Below, one piece after another: positions 16,053 through 24,790 of a stretch of 64,000 bases of DNA. The notes under the pieces were generated by a model that did no database searches, was not told where the DNA came from, and saw nothing but the letters and a program-made list of their open reading frames with translations. Positions within the stretch are counted from its first letter, which is position 1. Each line of letters begins with the position of its first letter. Origin of the DNA: Flagellimonas spongiicola (GTDB lineage: Bacteria > Bacteroidota > Bacteroidia > Flavobacteriales > Flavobacteriaceae); the NCBI RefSeq assembly GCF_023502425.1, contig NZ_JAMFMA010000004.1, forward strand, positions 124,001 through 188,000, given 5' to 3'. The translations under genes and the position numbers were made by a program.

Positions 16053-17264
16053 TTACTTAAAAGCCTTTAAAAGATAGTCCTCCAATAAGGATGTCACCTG
16101 ATACATGGTTTGTGAACCGTAATTCTCTCCTGTAAAGGAAATCACAGCGTTTAAACTTGGAAAAACGTAAATGAATTGCCCTCCATTTCCTGCGGCGAAA
16201 TAGGAGTCTAGGGTTTGTCTATTTAAGCTAAATTCCTTAGTCCACCATTGATAACCATAGCCATCTGAAAATCCTAAATTTATCCCGACAGTCCGGGTCA
16301 CTGATTTTTCAATCCAGTCTGATGATAGTATTTGCGTGCCATTCCATTGGCCATCATCCAAAAAAAGTTGACCGAGTTTGGTCATATCCCTTCCTGATAT
16401 AAATAGACAACAACCTGCCATAGCTCTATTTTTGGGACTATAGAGCCAATAAACCTTATCAAACTCTAATGGTTCAAAAAGGTGTTCCCTAGCAAAGGCC
16501 GTAAAACTTTGGCCAGCTTGATTGCCTACGGCCGCACCTAAGGCATGCGAAGCCATTGTTGCGTATGTAAAGGTCGTACCTGGGTTAGTGTCCATTGGCT
16601 GATCTAGCATTCCCTTTACAAAGTCAGTGTAATTGCGGTAGATGTAATATAGGGTGTTTTGATCACTTTCTATGGGGTAATCCCATTCGTTGTAGCGCCA
16701 ACCATGTTGCATGGTCAGTACATTTTCTAGCGTAATATCATTTTTTCGTTCACTCCAATTTTCAAAACTTTCGTACTCTGGGAATAGACTGTAAAAACCG
16801 ACATCAACAGAATTTATATAACCTTTCTCAATTGCAATCCCAACTAATGCTGAAGTAAAACTTTTTGTGGCTGATTGCAGCGTGTGCACATTGAGATCGG
16901 TATTTGTAACAGCTGCATCATTTGCATCTAAATTTCTACGAAAAAGTTCATCTAAAACTAGCTTGCCATCACGAGTTATCAATAGAGAAGAAATATTTAC
17001 AAATTTTCGCTCTATGATTTTAGATACCGCTGTTTCCAATTCGGCCTTATCAATGCTGACATTTTCAATACTTGCTACGGTCCAACCATCTTGTTTTTGC
17101 TCAGGGATTGTGTATTGATATAAAGGGGTTTCTGATGAAGGTTGTGGGTTTTCAGCAGCTGATTGTGGGTTTTCATCTTTGCTACATCCTATAAAAATGA
17201 TGCTTAAGCATAAAAAGGGAATCCAGCGAATTACTTCAAAAATGGTAAGGGATTTAGTTTTCAT
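16053..17264 (-). CDS. Serine hydrolase, class C beta-lactamase/D-Ala-D-Ala peptidase family lipoprotein
   Basis: From ATG 17264 the protein is 403 residues, with a lipoprotein signal (SIIFIGCSKDE). The nucleophile motif SxxK is SATKS, about residue 130. YATMA stands where YxN is normal, and the C-terminal part contains the conserved SDGYGYQWW and AAGNGGQFIYVFP segments. Members cleave peptides, esters or cell-wall stems; the substrate cannot be read from sequence. The in-frame ATG at 17309 is rejected because it would precede the signal sequence with polar residues. It lies 121 bases after the LytTR regulator on the same strand and may be a target of it. Confidence 0.85.
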   Translation of the reverse strand: MKTKSLTIFEVIRWIPFLCLSIIFIGCSKDENPQSAAENPQPSSETPLYQYTIPEQKQDGWTVASIENVSIDKAELETAVSKIIERKFVNISSLLITRDGKLVLDELFRRNLDANDAAVTNTDLNVHTLQSATKSFTSALVGIAIEKGYINSVDVGFYSLFPEYESFENWSERKNDITLENVLTMQHGWRYNEWDYPIESDQNTLYYIYRNYTDFVKGMLDQPMDTNPGTTFTYATMASHALGAAVGNQAGQSFTAFAREHLFEPLEFDKVYWLYSPKNRAMAGCCLFISGRDMTKLGQLFLDDGQWNGTQILSSDWIEKSVTRTVGINLGFSDGYGYQWWTKEFSLNRQTLDSYFAAGNGGQFIYVFPSLNAVISFTGENYGSQTMYQVTSLLEDYLLKAFK

Positions 17265-17385
17265 TGTTGCATTTTTTATTGAAACGCAATCAAATGAATA
17301 TTCTATCAAAAATGGTTCTTAATGCTTATTTAGAACCTTAAATATCTTGGAAATCAGAATTTTTATTGATGAAAACCACAGCTTT

Positions 17386-18111
17386 TTACTCCTCAATCGT
17401 TTTGATTCGGTGATAAAAATCACTCTTATAAGTCTGACTGATACTTAGTCTAGAACCATCAATCTCAACTTGATTGTTTTCAATGGAATTGATTTTATCA
17501 ATTTGAACGATGTAGGATTTATGGATTCGAATAAAACGTTCAATTGGAAGTATGCCCAATACTTCACTCATTTTACCCAAGGAAAGTATTTTCCTATTTT
17601 TCAGTTGATAAGAAATGTAATTACCCGAACCTTCAATGTATAGGATATCATTGAAATCCACCCGTTCTATTTTGGCGCCGCTCTTCACAAATATGTGATT
17701 CTTGGCAGGAGTTGTACTTGTCGTTTTATGAATACTATCAGAACGTGAAGGGTTTAATAGATCCAAAACCTTGTTCATACTTTGGAGGAACCTATCAAAC
17801 TCAATGGGCTTGAGGAGATAGTCAACAACATTCAATTGATAACTTTCCACGGCATATTCTGAATACGCAGTTGTGAGAATTGTCAGTGGCGGTGAAGGCA
17901 TCGACTTTAAGAATTGAATACCCGACACATTAGGCATATTGATGTCCAAAAAAATGAGCTCCACTTTGTTCTGTTTAAGAAAATCAAAAGCTTTGAGTGG
18001 GTTTCTAAAAGTTTGCATCAAATAAAGGCTATCTAGCTGACTTACATACGATTCCATTATTTCAATCGCCCGTGGTTCATCATCAATGATTATACAATTC
18101 AATGGTTTCAT
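17386..18111 (-). CDS. LytTR-family response regulator
   Basis: The 241-residue protein has a receiver domain (about 1-120), with the acidic pocket IIDDEPRA, the phosphoacceptor in FLDINMP (about D57), the switch residue in LTTAYSEYAVES and the lysine in YLLKPIEF. A LytTR DNA-binding domain follows (about 138-241), with IERFIRIHKSYIV and the VEIDGSRLSISQTYK segment. It overlaps the histidine-kinase gene by 4 bases (ATGA), so the two form a LytS/LytR-like pair. The regulated genes are unknown; the two flanking serine hydrolase loci are candidates. Confidence 0.93.
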   Translation of the reverse strand: MKPLNCIIIDDEPRAIEIMESYVSQLDSLYLMQTFRNPLKAFDFLKQNKVELIFLDINMPNVSGIQFLKSMPSPPLTILTTAYSEYAVESYQLNVVDYLLKPIEFDRFLQSMNKVLDLLNPSRSDSIHKTTSTTPAKNHIFVKSGAKIERVDFNDILYIEGSGNYISYQLKNRKILSLGKMSEVLGILPIERFIRIHKSYIVQIDKINSIENNQVEIDGSRLSISQTYKSDFYHRIKTIEE

Positions 18112-19166
18112 TTCTGTGTTTGAAGTCTTAATCGCACCGTATATTTAACTGTATCGTCCTCAATTATGAGTTCATGCTTATCCGGATAAAGCAAAGATAA
18201 GCGTCGTATTACATTTTTTAACCCCACACCAGAGTGCTCTTCAATTCTGTTCGTTTGATGCTTACTGTTGGAAATGGTAAATAAAATATCGTTTCCCGCA
18301 GTCTTTAAAGTGATATGGATAAATGAGTTGTTCTCAATATCGAATCCGTATTTAAAGGCATTTTCAACAAATGGAATAAAGAGTATTGGAGCAACTTTTA
18401 CTGAAGTATCCGCAGTGGCAATATCTACCTTTAAATCCAATGGGTCTTGCTCCGATAGGCGTAGTTTTTGCAGGGCAATATAGCTTTCCAAATACTTGAT
18501 TTCTTTATCTAACGATACAAAAGAGGCATTGCTATCATATATCATGTAACGCATAATATGGGAAAGTTTGGCAATACCATTCGCCACATTTTTATTTTCT
18601 AGTTTATGCGCTTCAGCATATAAATTGTTTAGTGTATTGAATAAAAAGTGTGGATTTATCTGTGCTTTTAGGAAATTGAGTTCGGTTACAAGTTTTTCTT
18701 GAACAATTTGATTTTTGATCAATTCATTCTTGAACCAATCCTTTGCAAGCCTATAACCCACCGAGAGGAATAGGAAAAGAAAATGGAGGAAAATACTATA
18801 GCTGACCAAAGCCGAGCCTTTCCCAATTTCGTGCTCCATAAAATTATAGGCAATCAGGTAATTTATTAGCAGGGAGGAAATCAAGGTCAATGCAAAAAAC
18901 AGTGCGACACGAATGATATGGTTCCGCCTATTTTGCGATTCAATCAATTTAGGAAACAGAATATGGGCATTCCCGTAAAATAGAAGAGCTTTAAAAAAAA
19001 TGGCGATTGATACCGTGGCCAAGAAAAAAGGTTTATAGGTTTTGGTGTACTCAAAGGTCTCACCAGCCTTAACCATTCTTATTCTAACCCCAAAATTGAC
19101 ATAGGTGATGTAAAACACCAAGAGCCAAAACAACACATGTATTAAGGGTTCAATGTATTTTTTCAT
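18108..19166 (-). CDS. LytS/YehU-type sensor histidine kinase
   Basis: The 352-residue protein has four membrane helices in the first 150 residues. The His_kinase domain then carries the phosphoacceptor in NPHFLFNTLNNLYAEAH (about H169 region), and the ATPase part has FIPFVENAFKYGF (N box) and HSGVGLKNVIRRL (G box). There is no separate periplasmic sensor domain, so it probably senses a membrane or envelope signal through its transmembrane helices. It is transcribed first in the pair with the LytTR regulator. Confidence 0.93.
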   Translation of the reverse strand: MKKYIEPLIHVLFWLLVFYITYVNFGVRIRMVKAGETFEYTKTYKPFFLATVSIAIFFKALLFYGNAHILFPKLIESQNRRNHIIRVALFFALTLISSLLINYLIAYNFMEHEIGKGSALVSYSIFLHFLFLFLSVGYRLAKDWFKNELIKNQIVQEKLVTELNFLKAQINPHFLFNTLNNLYAEAHKLENKNVANGIAKLSHIMRYMIYDSNASFVSLDKEIKYLESYIALQKLRLSEQDPLDLKVDIATADTSVKVAPILFIPFVENAFKYGFDIENNSFIHITLKTAGNDILFTISNSKHQTNRIEEHSGVGLKNVIRRLSLLYPDKHELIIEDDTVKYTVRLRLQTQK

Positions 19167-19383
19167 GCTGCATATTCCAGGAGGTAAAGTTAGGAAATAG
19201 CGATGGCTAGGAAATTAAGATTGACCAACCCTTGGTTTTCTTATTCAAAACCTTCAAAATCTTCTTTAAACTGCTTGAAATCAAAAATTGCGGATTTCAG
19301 CCTTGAACATGCTAGTTATGCATAATTGTTTTGAGTTCGATTATATGATCCAGTTCATTTGTTCCAAATCAAAAAATCAAAAA

Positions 19384-20820
19384 ATGAAACAGTTTAGAAC
19401 TTGTCTTGTTCTGAGTTGGTTACTCTTTGTTGGATGTACCACACTTGCAGGCCAGGAATTCACAAAAAAAGTAATCGATGATTCAATAGAAGAGATTATA
19501 AAACACATTGAAGAGAATTACATTGTACCCGAGGTAAGAAGCAAGGTTATTGCTGGGTTAATGGAGAGACATAAATCGGGGGATTATGTTGCTATTCCGA
19601 CTCCAGAAGAATTTGCCGAAAAAGTCAGTAATGATCTGAGGGAATTAAGTAACGATTACCATCTGTATTTGGTGGCAAAAAGCAATGATTCTAAAGTAAA
19701 TGCAACCCCATCTAGGCAAATGATGCGGGTGAATCCCGATCCAGCTATTTTTAAAAACTTATTGACCTACAAAATGTTAGAAGGCAATATTGCTTACCTG
19801 AATATTCCTATGTTCGGTCCTCTGGAATACGTGAAAAATTCAATTGATGAATATTTGGAACTCAGCAAAACTGCAGATGCATTGATCATAGATGTGCGGC
19901 AATGTCCGGGAGGTTCCGGTGAATCCCTAGCCTATTTAGCAGGCGGATTTGTTGATGAGCCGATTCATTTAACAACATACCATAGCAGGGAAGGCAAGCA
20001 AGAGCTGCATTCTTTTAAGACGCCTTATGGTACGTACAATAACGATAAGGAAGTATATGTTTTAGTCAGTGATCGCACCGGCTCTGCTGCAGAAGGGTTT
20101 GCGTTTTACCTACAACAGCATAATCGTATCACTGTAGTTGGTATGCCAAGTGCTGGGGGTGGCCGTTCCAACAATTTCTTTCCAGTAGGAGATTTGTTTG
20201 ATGTATCGGTTTCAATTAGAAACTCCATAACCCCCAACGGAAAGCAGTTTCAGGGAGTAGGGGTACAGCCCAATTTAATTACTCCTGCGAGCAATGCTTT
20301 GCACCAAGCACAAATCTCACTTTATGAGAAGTTGGGTAAAGAAAATCCAAACAAAATCGGAGAATACAAATCCCTGATTAAAAAAGTAGGCAAACCAGAA
20401 GTTACACCAAAGCGCGGTGATCTTGGCGCAATCAAGCGTACTGTACTGGGCTATTTGGAGAACTTTTTTGAAAATAAAACAGAAGAAATGTTCAAATACT
20501 TACATCCTTCACTTGCGAAACGAGGCTTGTCCAGAAAACGCGGAACTCCTGGAGTTTTCTTTGAAGATATGAGTAATGAACAGTTGACTGCTATGCTTCA
20601 GAAAAAGCGAGTGCTGGAAAAGGAAAATCAAGTTAATCAAGTTGAGATTTTAGATATTTTCCATAATTCAGCAAGTGTAAGGGTAGCTACGGGATACCCT
20701 GGGAAAATGGAATGGATTGAATACATCCACTTGGCAAGACTTAATGATGAATGGAAGATCATCAACATCATCTGGGATTACTATCCAAAGAAAAAACAGG
20801 CAACAAATACCAGTAGATAA
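19384..20820 (+). CDS. S41 family peptidase with NTF2-like C-terminal domain
   Basis: From ATG 19384 the protein has 478 residues and a clean signal peptide (MKQFRTCLVLSWLLFVGC). The S41 (tail-specific protease/interphotoreceptor-binding) core shows IIDVRQCPGGSGES and the nucleophile region SDRTGSAAEGFAF, then VVGMPSAGGGRSNNF. The last 130 residues (from about 347) look like a lumazine-binding/NTF2-like domain (LGYLENFFENKTEEMFKYLHP, HLARLNDEWKIINIIWDYY). The upstream in-frame ATG at 19288 would add a non-signal extension and is rejected. It overlaps the next serine hydrolase gene by one base (TAATG), suggesting co-translation. Confidence 0.87.
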   Translation: MKQFRTCLVLSWLLFVGCTTLAGQEFTKKVIDDSIEEIIKHIEENYIVPEVRSKVIAGLMERHKSGDYVAIPTPEEFAEKVSNDLRELSNDYHLYLVAKSNDSKVNATPSRQMMRVNPDPAIFKNLLTYKMLEGNIAYLNIPMFGPLEYVKNSIDEYLELSKTADALIIDVRQCPGGSGESLAYLAGGFVDEPIHLTTYHSREGKQELHSFKTPYGTYNNDKEVYVLVSDRTGSAAEGFAFYLQQHNRITVVGMPSAGGGRSNNFFPVGDLFDVSVSIRNSITPNGKQFQGVGVQPNLITPASNALHQAQISLYEKLGKENPNKIGEYKSLIKKVGKPEVTPKRGDLGAIKRTVLGYLENFFENKTEEMFKYLHPSLAKRGLSRKRGTPGVFFEDMSNEQLTAMLQKKRVLEKENQVNQVEILDIFHNSASVRVATGYPGKMEWIEYIHLARLNDEWKIINIIWDYYPKKKQATNTSR

Positions 20821-21914
20821 TGATACAAAAAGTAATATTTACGCTGTTTGTGGGGCTATTGGTACAATTATCATGTGCACAAACGAGACCACAAAAACCG
20901 GCAATACCTTTTGAAAGTATAGAAGCAGCCCATTCTTTTTTAAAACAACAAGAAGCTGTCAAATTGTTCTCAGGAACGGTATTGGTGGTTCATAAAGGCA
21001 AGGAACTAATGCGTGAAGCCTATGGGATGGCCAATGTTGAAAAATCCATTAAAAACAACACGAATACCAAAATCAATCTAGGGTCCATTAACAAAGCATT
21101 TACTGCAGTTTCCGTGATGCAATTGGTAGATGCCGGTAAACTGAAGCTAAGTGATAAGGTGGTAACATACATACCTGAACTTAATGCGGATATGGCGGAC
21201 GAAATTACAATCATGCAGCTTTTGGAAATGAAATCCGGGTTGGGTTCTTATTGGGATTCGGAACTGTTTTGGGCAAAAAGAAACGAGTTGAATTCCATGG
21301 AGGATTATTTGCCCATCATCAATGAATATCCGCTTAACTCAAAACCAGGTACAATACGTGCATATAGTAATAGCGGTTATGAATTGTTGGGAATAGTTGT
21401 GCAACGCGTATCGGGTCAAAACTATTTTGACTACGTCAGAGAACACATTTACCAAAAGGCAAATATGTCTAATACGGATGCCTTTACAAAGTATGCAAAA
21501 GTAGAAAATAGGGCCATCGGTTATTCAAAATACAAGAATGGCGAATCCATAGGTGGGCCTGATTCGGGACAGAACAAACCTTTTAAATTCAGCATTACAG
21601 ACCGTATGCCGCTCCATGGTACAGCGGCAGGTGGCGGGTATTCAACCTTGGACGATATGCGGAACTTTGTTGAGTCCTTAACATCAAATCGATTGCTATC
21701 AAAAGAATCTACCGCAAGGGTTTTGAATCATTTTAGGGATGGAACAATCCGACCAAAATTTTATTCCGTACGCGGCGGGAGTTATGGCATAAATTCGACG
21801 GTGAACTATGATATGGAAAAAGATTTGTTGGTGATTATTATGTCCAACTATGACCCGCCTACGGCATCAGAGGTGATGCGGCGATTGCGAATAACACCGA
21901 CTGCACAAGGATAG
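20820..21914 (+). CDS. Serine hydrolase, beta-lactamase/penicillin-binding-like
   Basis: The 364-residue protein has a signal peptide (MIQKVIFTLFVGLLVQLSCAQ). It shows the class C hydrolase motifs: SxxK in GSINKAFTA (about residue 91), YxN as YSNSGYELLG (about 181) and a HGTAAGGGYST segment. The last conserved block, near SYGINSTVNYD, replaces the usual HTG strand. It is co-transcribed with the S41 peptidase; both are secreted hydrolases. The substrate is unknown. Confidence 0.88.
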   Translation: MIQKVIFTLFVGLLVQLSCAQTRPQKPAIPFESIEAAHSFLKQQEAVKLFSGTVLVVHKGKELMREAYGMANVEKSIKNNTNTKINLGSINKAFTAVSVMQLVDAGKLKLSDKVVTYIPELNADMADEITIMQLLEMKSGLGSYWDSELFWAKRNELNSMEDYLPIINEYPLNSKPGTIRAYSNSGYELLGIVVQRVSGQNYFDYVREHIYQKANMSNTDAFTKYAKVENRAIGYSKYKNGESIGGPDSGQNKPFKFSITDRMPLHGTAAGGGYSTLDDMRNFVESLTSNRLLSKESTARVLNHFRDGTIRPKFYSVRGGSYGINSTVNYDMEKDLLVIIMSNYDPPTASEVMRRLRITPTAQG

Positions 21915-22079
21915 TTAGGGAATTGGTAGCATCGGTAAACAGGTGTTACTTCGTGATTTCCATGAATTGCTCCTACCGCAGTGTGTAGTATAATTAGCCC
22001 GAGTGGTTCGCGGATTTTATTGTTTTGTAACACCCAATGGGGCAATTTGTAAAGTTCTTTTGCAATTGCCCTATTTTTG

Positions 22080-22111
22080 TTGGAAATTATTTCAGGTTAA
22101 TTGTATATTTG
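22080..22111 (+). promoter_or_regulatory. Promoter of tRNA-Arg
   Basis: TTG at 22080-22082 and TATATTTG at 22104-22111 (exact TAnnTTTG) are 21 bases apart, and the -7 box ends 13 bases before the tRNA. The 165 bases between 21915 and 22079 hold nothing recognisable. Confidence 0.6.
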
Positions 22112-22124
22112 CACCCGCTAAATA

Positions 22125-22198
22125 GGTCGCGTAGCTCAGCTGGATAGAGCATCTGCCTTCTAAGCAGACGGTCGAAGGTTCGAATCCTTCCGCGATCA
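22125..22198 (+). tRNA. tRNA-Arg (anticodon TCT), integration target
   Basis: The acceptor stem GGTCGCG pairs with CGCGATC (one G-T pair), discriminator A. The anticodon loop CTTCTAA sits in a CTGC/GCAG stem, giving anticodon TCT (reads AGA/AGG). The D arm GCTCAGCTGGATAGAGC and the T arm GGTTCGAATCC are normal. Its 3' two thirds are duplicated at 57603-57650, marking it as the attachment site of the island that begins here. The tRNA remains intact. Confidence 0.96.
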
Positions 22199-22199
22199 C
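22152..22199 (+). repeat. attL: direct repeat at the left end of the island
   Basis: This 48-base segment runs from the anticodon arm of tRNA-Arg to one base past its 3' end. It matches 57603-57650 at 47 of 48 positions; the first 41 bases are identical and the only difference is C at 22193 against A at 57644. A long tRNA 3' repeat next to a tyrosine recombinase is the standard footprint of site-specific integration. Confidence 0.93.
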
Positions 22200-22206
22200 T
22201 ACCCTT

Positions 22207-22230
22207 AAACCCCAGTAATTCTGGGGTTTT
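22207..22230 (+). terminator. Intrinsic terminator after tRNA-Arg
   Basis: Stem ACCCCAG/CTGGGGT, loop TAATT, followed by TTT. It lies on the island side of attL and ends tRNA-Arg transcription. Confidence 0.8.
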
Positions 22231-22274
22231 GTTGTTTTATGACCTAATTATTATTATTTTTTATGTGTACTTAT

Positions 22275-22300
22275 TTCGCTTAATAATGGCTTTAAGCGAA
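22275..22300. repeat. Inverted repeat inside attL
   Basis: TTCGCTTA and TAAGCGAA form a perfect 8-bp inverted repeat with a 10-base spacer, just before the 23-bp end motif and the integrase gene. It could be an operator for the integrase or a recombination-accessory site. Confidence 0.5.
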
Positions 22301-22302
22301 TT

Positions 22303-22325
22303 AATTCCGGACTTATTCCGGACTT
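22303..22325 (+). repeat. Island end motif, left copy (putative integrase arm site)
   Basis: Two copies of TCCGGACTT in direct orientation, 11 bases start to start, lie 104 bases inside attL and just before the integrase start. The same 23-base block is present at 57523-57545 with a single C-to-T change. Paired short direct repeats flanking an attachment site on both sides are typical of arm-type integrase or excisionase binding sites. Confidence 0.65.
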
Positions 22326-22333
22326 TTTAGCAC

Positions 22334-23470
22334 ATGAAAATATCTATAAAACTTAGTACCAAAAAGTCCTATGAAACCAATGATGGTTTTCCAATAGTTG
22401 TTTATATCTCGCACAATTACAAGGATAGATTATGGAGAACAGGCTATTACTCCAAAATAAAACAATGGAATAATAAACTGGCAAGGCCTAATTCGAAACA
22501 CCCACAATATTATCAGTTACTTGATTTCTTGCTTACTCTTAATAAACGAATTGGAGAAGTCCTTTTGATATATAACGAACGACAAATGCCGTTTCCTGAG
22601 ATTAAAGAATGGATTTTCAATGTAAACAAGGATTCATTTTATGATTCCGCCATGGCCATTTTTGATAAGGGTTATCGAGGAACCGATTGGAGTGCTATGC
22701 GGAGATTCAATAAGTTTTATCCCTATTCAACATTCAATAATGTTTCTAATAAAATAGTTGTCGATTTCAGAAATGCTTTGTTAAAACAAGGAAATAAACC
22801 TTCTGGTGTGGATAGTTACATTAGATCCCTGAAAGCTCTTTGGAATAAGTTGTCTGATAAACCTAATCCATTCAAGGGTATTGTAACTGAAATACCTGAA
22901 ACCATAAAAACAGTTGCTACGGAGGAGGATTTAGTTAAACTTACTCAAGTTGATTTACCGAACAGTGATGGTTTCAGTGGGTTTTGTCATTATCGTAATT
23001 ATTGGTTATTAATGTTCTATTTAGGTGGTATTGATCCTGAAGTACTTGCTAAATTAAGATATGATAGACATTTAGTCGCAAATAGGATTATATTTAATAG
23101 AGATAAAGGCAGATCAAAAACGTTATGCAATAATATCTTGCCTGAGGAAGCTTTAGAGGTTTTAGAGATTTACAAAGATTCCAGCTTTCCCTTTTTTGTT
23201 CCCATATACAAAGCAAATAATTATAAAACCTTTTCAGGTAATTTCTCAAGAAGGATGAGGGATTTAAGTAGAAAACTTCAATTAAGTGTTGAATTAAGAC
23301 CCAAATCTGCGAGATATACCTTTATTGACCGGGCTCAGCAGCTTTTGATTGATGAGCGAATAACAGCTCAAATAGTGGGACATAAGCGAAGGACAACAAC
23401 AAGTATATATACAAACGATTTCCCGTTTAAATTACAAGATGACGCACATTTGAGGATTATAAGTGTTTAA
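22334..23470 (+). CDS. Tyrosine recombinase/integrase of the island
   Basis: The 378-residue protein has an N-terminal arm-binding part (about 1-90), a SAM-like core-binding domain (about 100-190) and a C-terminal catalytic domain. The nucleophile is in SIYTNDF (Y359), preceded by IVGHKRR (H350) and KSARYTF (R327). Two usual residues differ: the first Arg position reads LGGIDPE (Gly/Ile near 230-233), and the HxxR box is KxxR (K324). It is adjacent to tRNA-Arg and points into the island, the normal arrangement for an integrase acting on this tRNA. Since both att sites persist, it is presumed to have been functional. Confidence 0.9.
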   Translation: MKISIKLSTKKSYETNDGFPIVVYISHNYKDRLWRTGYYSKIKQWNNKLARPNSKHPQYYQLLDFLLTLNKRIGEVLLIYNERQMPFPEIKEWIFNVNKDSFYDSAMAIFDKGYRGTDWSAMRRFNKFYPYSTFNNVSNKIVVDFRNALLKQGNKPSGVDSYIRSLKALWNKLSDKPNPFKGIVTEIPETIKTVATEEDLVKLTQVDLPNSDGFSGFCHYRNYWLLMFYLGGIDPEVLAKLRYDRHLVANRIIFNRDKGRSKTLCNNILPEEALEVLEIYKDSSFPFFVPIYKANNYKTFSGNFSRRMRDLSRKLQLSVELRPKSARYTFIDRAQQLLIDERITAQIVGHKRRTTTSIYTNDFPFKLQDDAHLRIISV

Positions 23471-23545
23471 AATCATGTTGAAAAAATTATGCATGGCAAT
23501 TCAATACCATAGCATAAACACTTAATTTACAATAAAATAAGTGAT

Positions 23546-24286
23546 ATGAGGCGATTTGAATACACACACCCCTTAGCGGTTAATTTCTCAAAATTTAAAG
23601 TCTACGATTTCTCATTTGTCAATTTAGAGGAAGTAATCTTTTTCGAATGGTTGATAGTAAAACAAAAGTGTTTTGGAGAAGGAAATTATTTCTTTTACCA
23701 AAACAAACGAATTATCGAAGAGTTAGGGATCAAGAGAACTAGACTTGAGACAATAAAAGGTAAGTTCCTTGATTATGGTTTACAAATTGAGCAAAAAGGA
23801 AGTCTGAATATCACACATTATCAAGTGTCATATGATTTTATTGAAAATATTGTTTCAGATTTTGTTAAAGAAGAATATCGATTTGCGTACATTCAAAATA
23901 TTAGAACCCTGAGTTTTAAGAGCGAAAAACTAACGACTACTGAGGAGAAGGAACACACATTAGAGTTAATTCGCGAATTAAGTTTTATATACAATGAAAG
24001 ACGCGAGGTATTTAATGAACTTAATCTTAACAAGGTTCGGATACTAAACATTGAATTAGATTTCACGGGAAGCACTATTTACAATCTAAGTCGGCTAATG
24101 AAAAGGTACAGTTTAGATACGATTTATGTAACTTTTACTCTTTTCGTTGACTATCTTTTGGAAGATAAAGATCAAACAACTCATATCTTGAACAACTTTT
24201 CTAGCTATGATAGTCAGCAAGATAAATTTCCAGTATTTGGTTTTTACAATCAATTACTTCATAACGACAAGGAATCTTATTTTTAG
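23546..24286 (+). CDS. Hypothetical protein, possible winged-helix DNA-binding, next to integrase
   Basis: I do not recognise this 246-residue protein. An N-terminal stretch (about 28-90) resembles a winged helix: an EVIFFEWLIV helix, then NKRIIEELGIKRTRLETIKG as a recognition-like helix, then a wing. The C-terminal half is helical. It contains no enzymatic motif, signal peptide or membrane segment. It is 75 bases after the integrase on the same strand in very AT-rich sequence. A role in control, excision or replication of the island is possible but unproven. Confidence 0.6.
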   Translation: MRRFEYTHPLAVNFSKFKVYDFSFVNLEEVIFFEWLIVKQKCFGEGNYFFYQNKRIIEELGIKRTRLETIKGKFLDYGLQIEQKGSLNITHYQVSYDFIENIVSDFVKEEYRFAYIQNIRTLSFKSEKLTTTEEKEHTLELIRELSFIYNERREVFNELNLNKVRILNIELDFTGSTIYNLSRLMKRYSLDTIYVTFTLFVDYLLEDKDQTTHILNNFSSYDSQQDKFPVFGFYNQLLHNDKESYF

Positions 24287-24790
24287 AATGTAGATATCTA
24301 CATTGGTATTGCTGAAACCTGCAAACTAGAATGCAGAAATCACCTCAATTAATGAATAATAAGAATAGAAAAAATAAAAATTAAAAGTAGAGCTCATTCA
24401 TTGGTTATATAATATTTTTTGTTAAAATCTTGGGGAAGGGGGGTACAAACATCTATGAAGCAAACACTATAACATCGCCACTTAGTCAAGATTTTACTCA
24501 GAGTAATTTTTAAAAGAGGGGGGGGTAAAAATGCTTGAACTCCTTTAGGACACATTAATTTTATATATCAGAATCAATTATTCAATAGTAGTAATGAGTT
24601 TTCAATTTTTATATCTTGATGGAGTATGTAAAGTTCTAGCTCTTTAATTTTTATAAAAATATATTGTTCATTTTCTCTATTAAGTGCCATTATCTCTTAT
24701 CTGTATTATCTAAAAGATGTTGATAAGGTTCTCATTTTCAATAGTTATATTGGCATGTTCAGTTTACAATTTTTCATTTTTAAAATCTTG
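24287..24790. other. 504-bp non-coding AT-rich gap with poly-G tracts
   Basis: Two convergent transcription units end on either side. The sequence is strongly AT-rich except for GGGG-AA-GGGGGG at 24432-24443 and a run of eight G at 24518-24525. No open frame, tRNA or standard hairpin terminator is visible. Confidence 0.6.
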
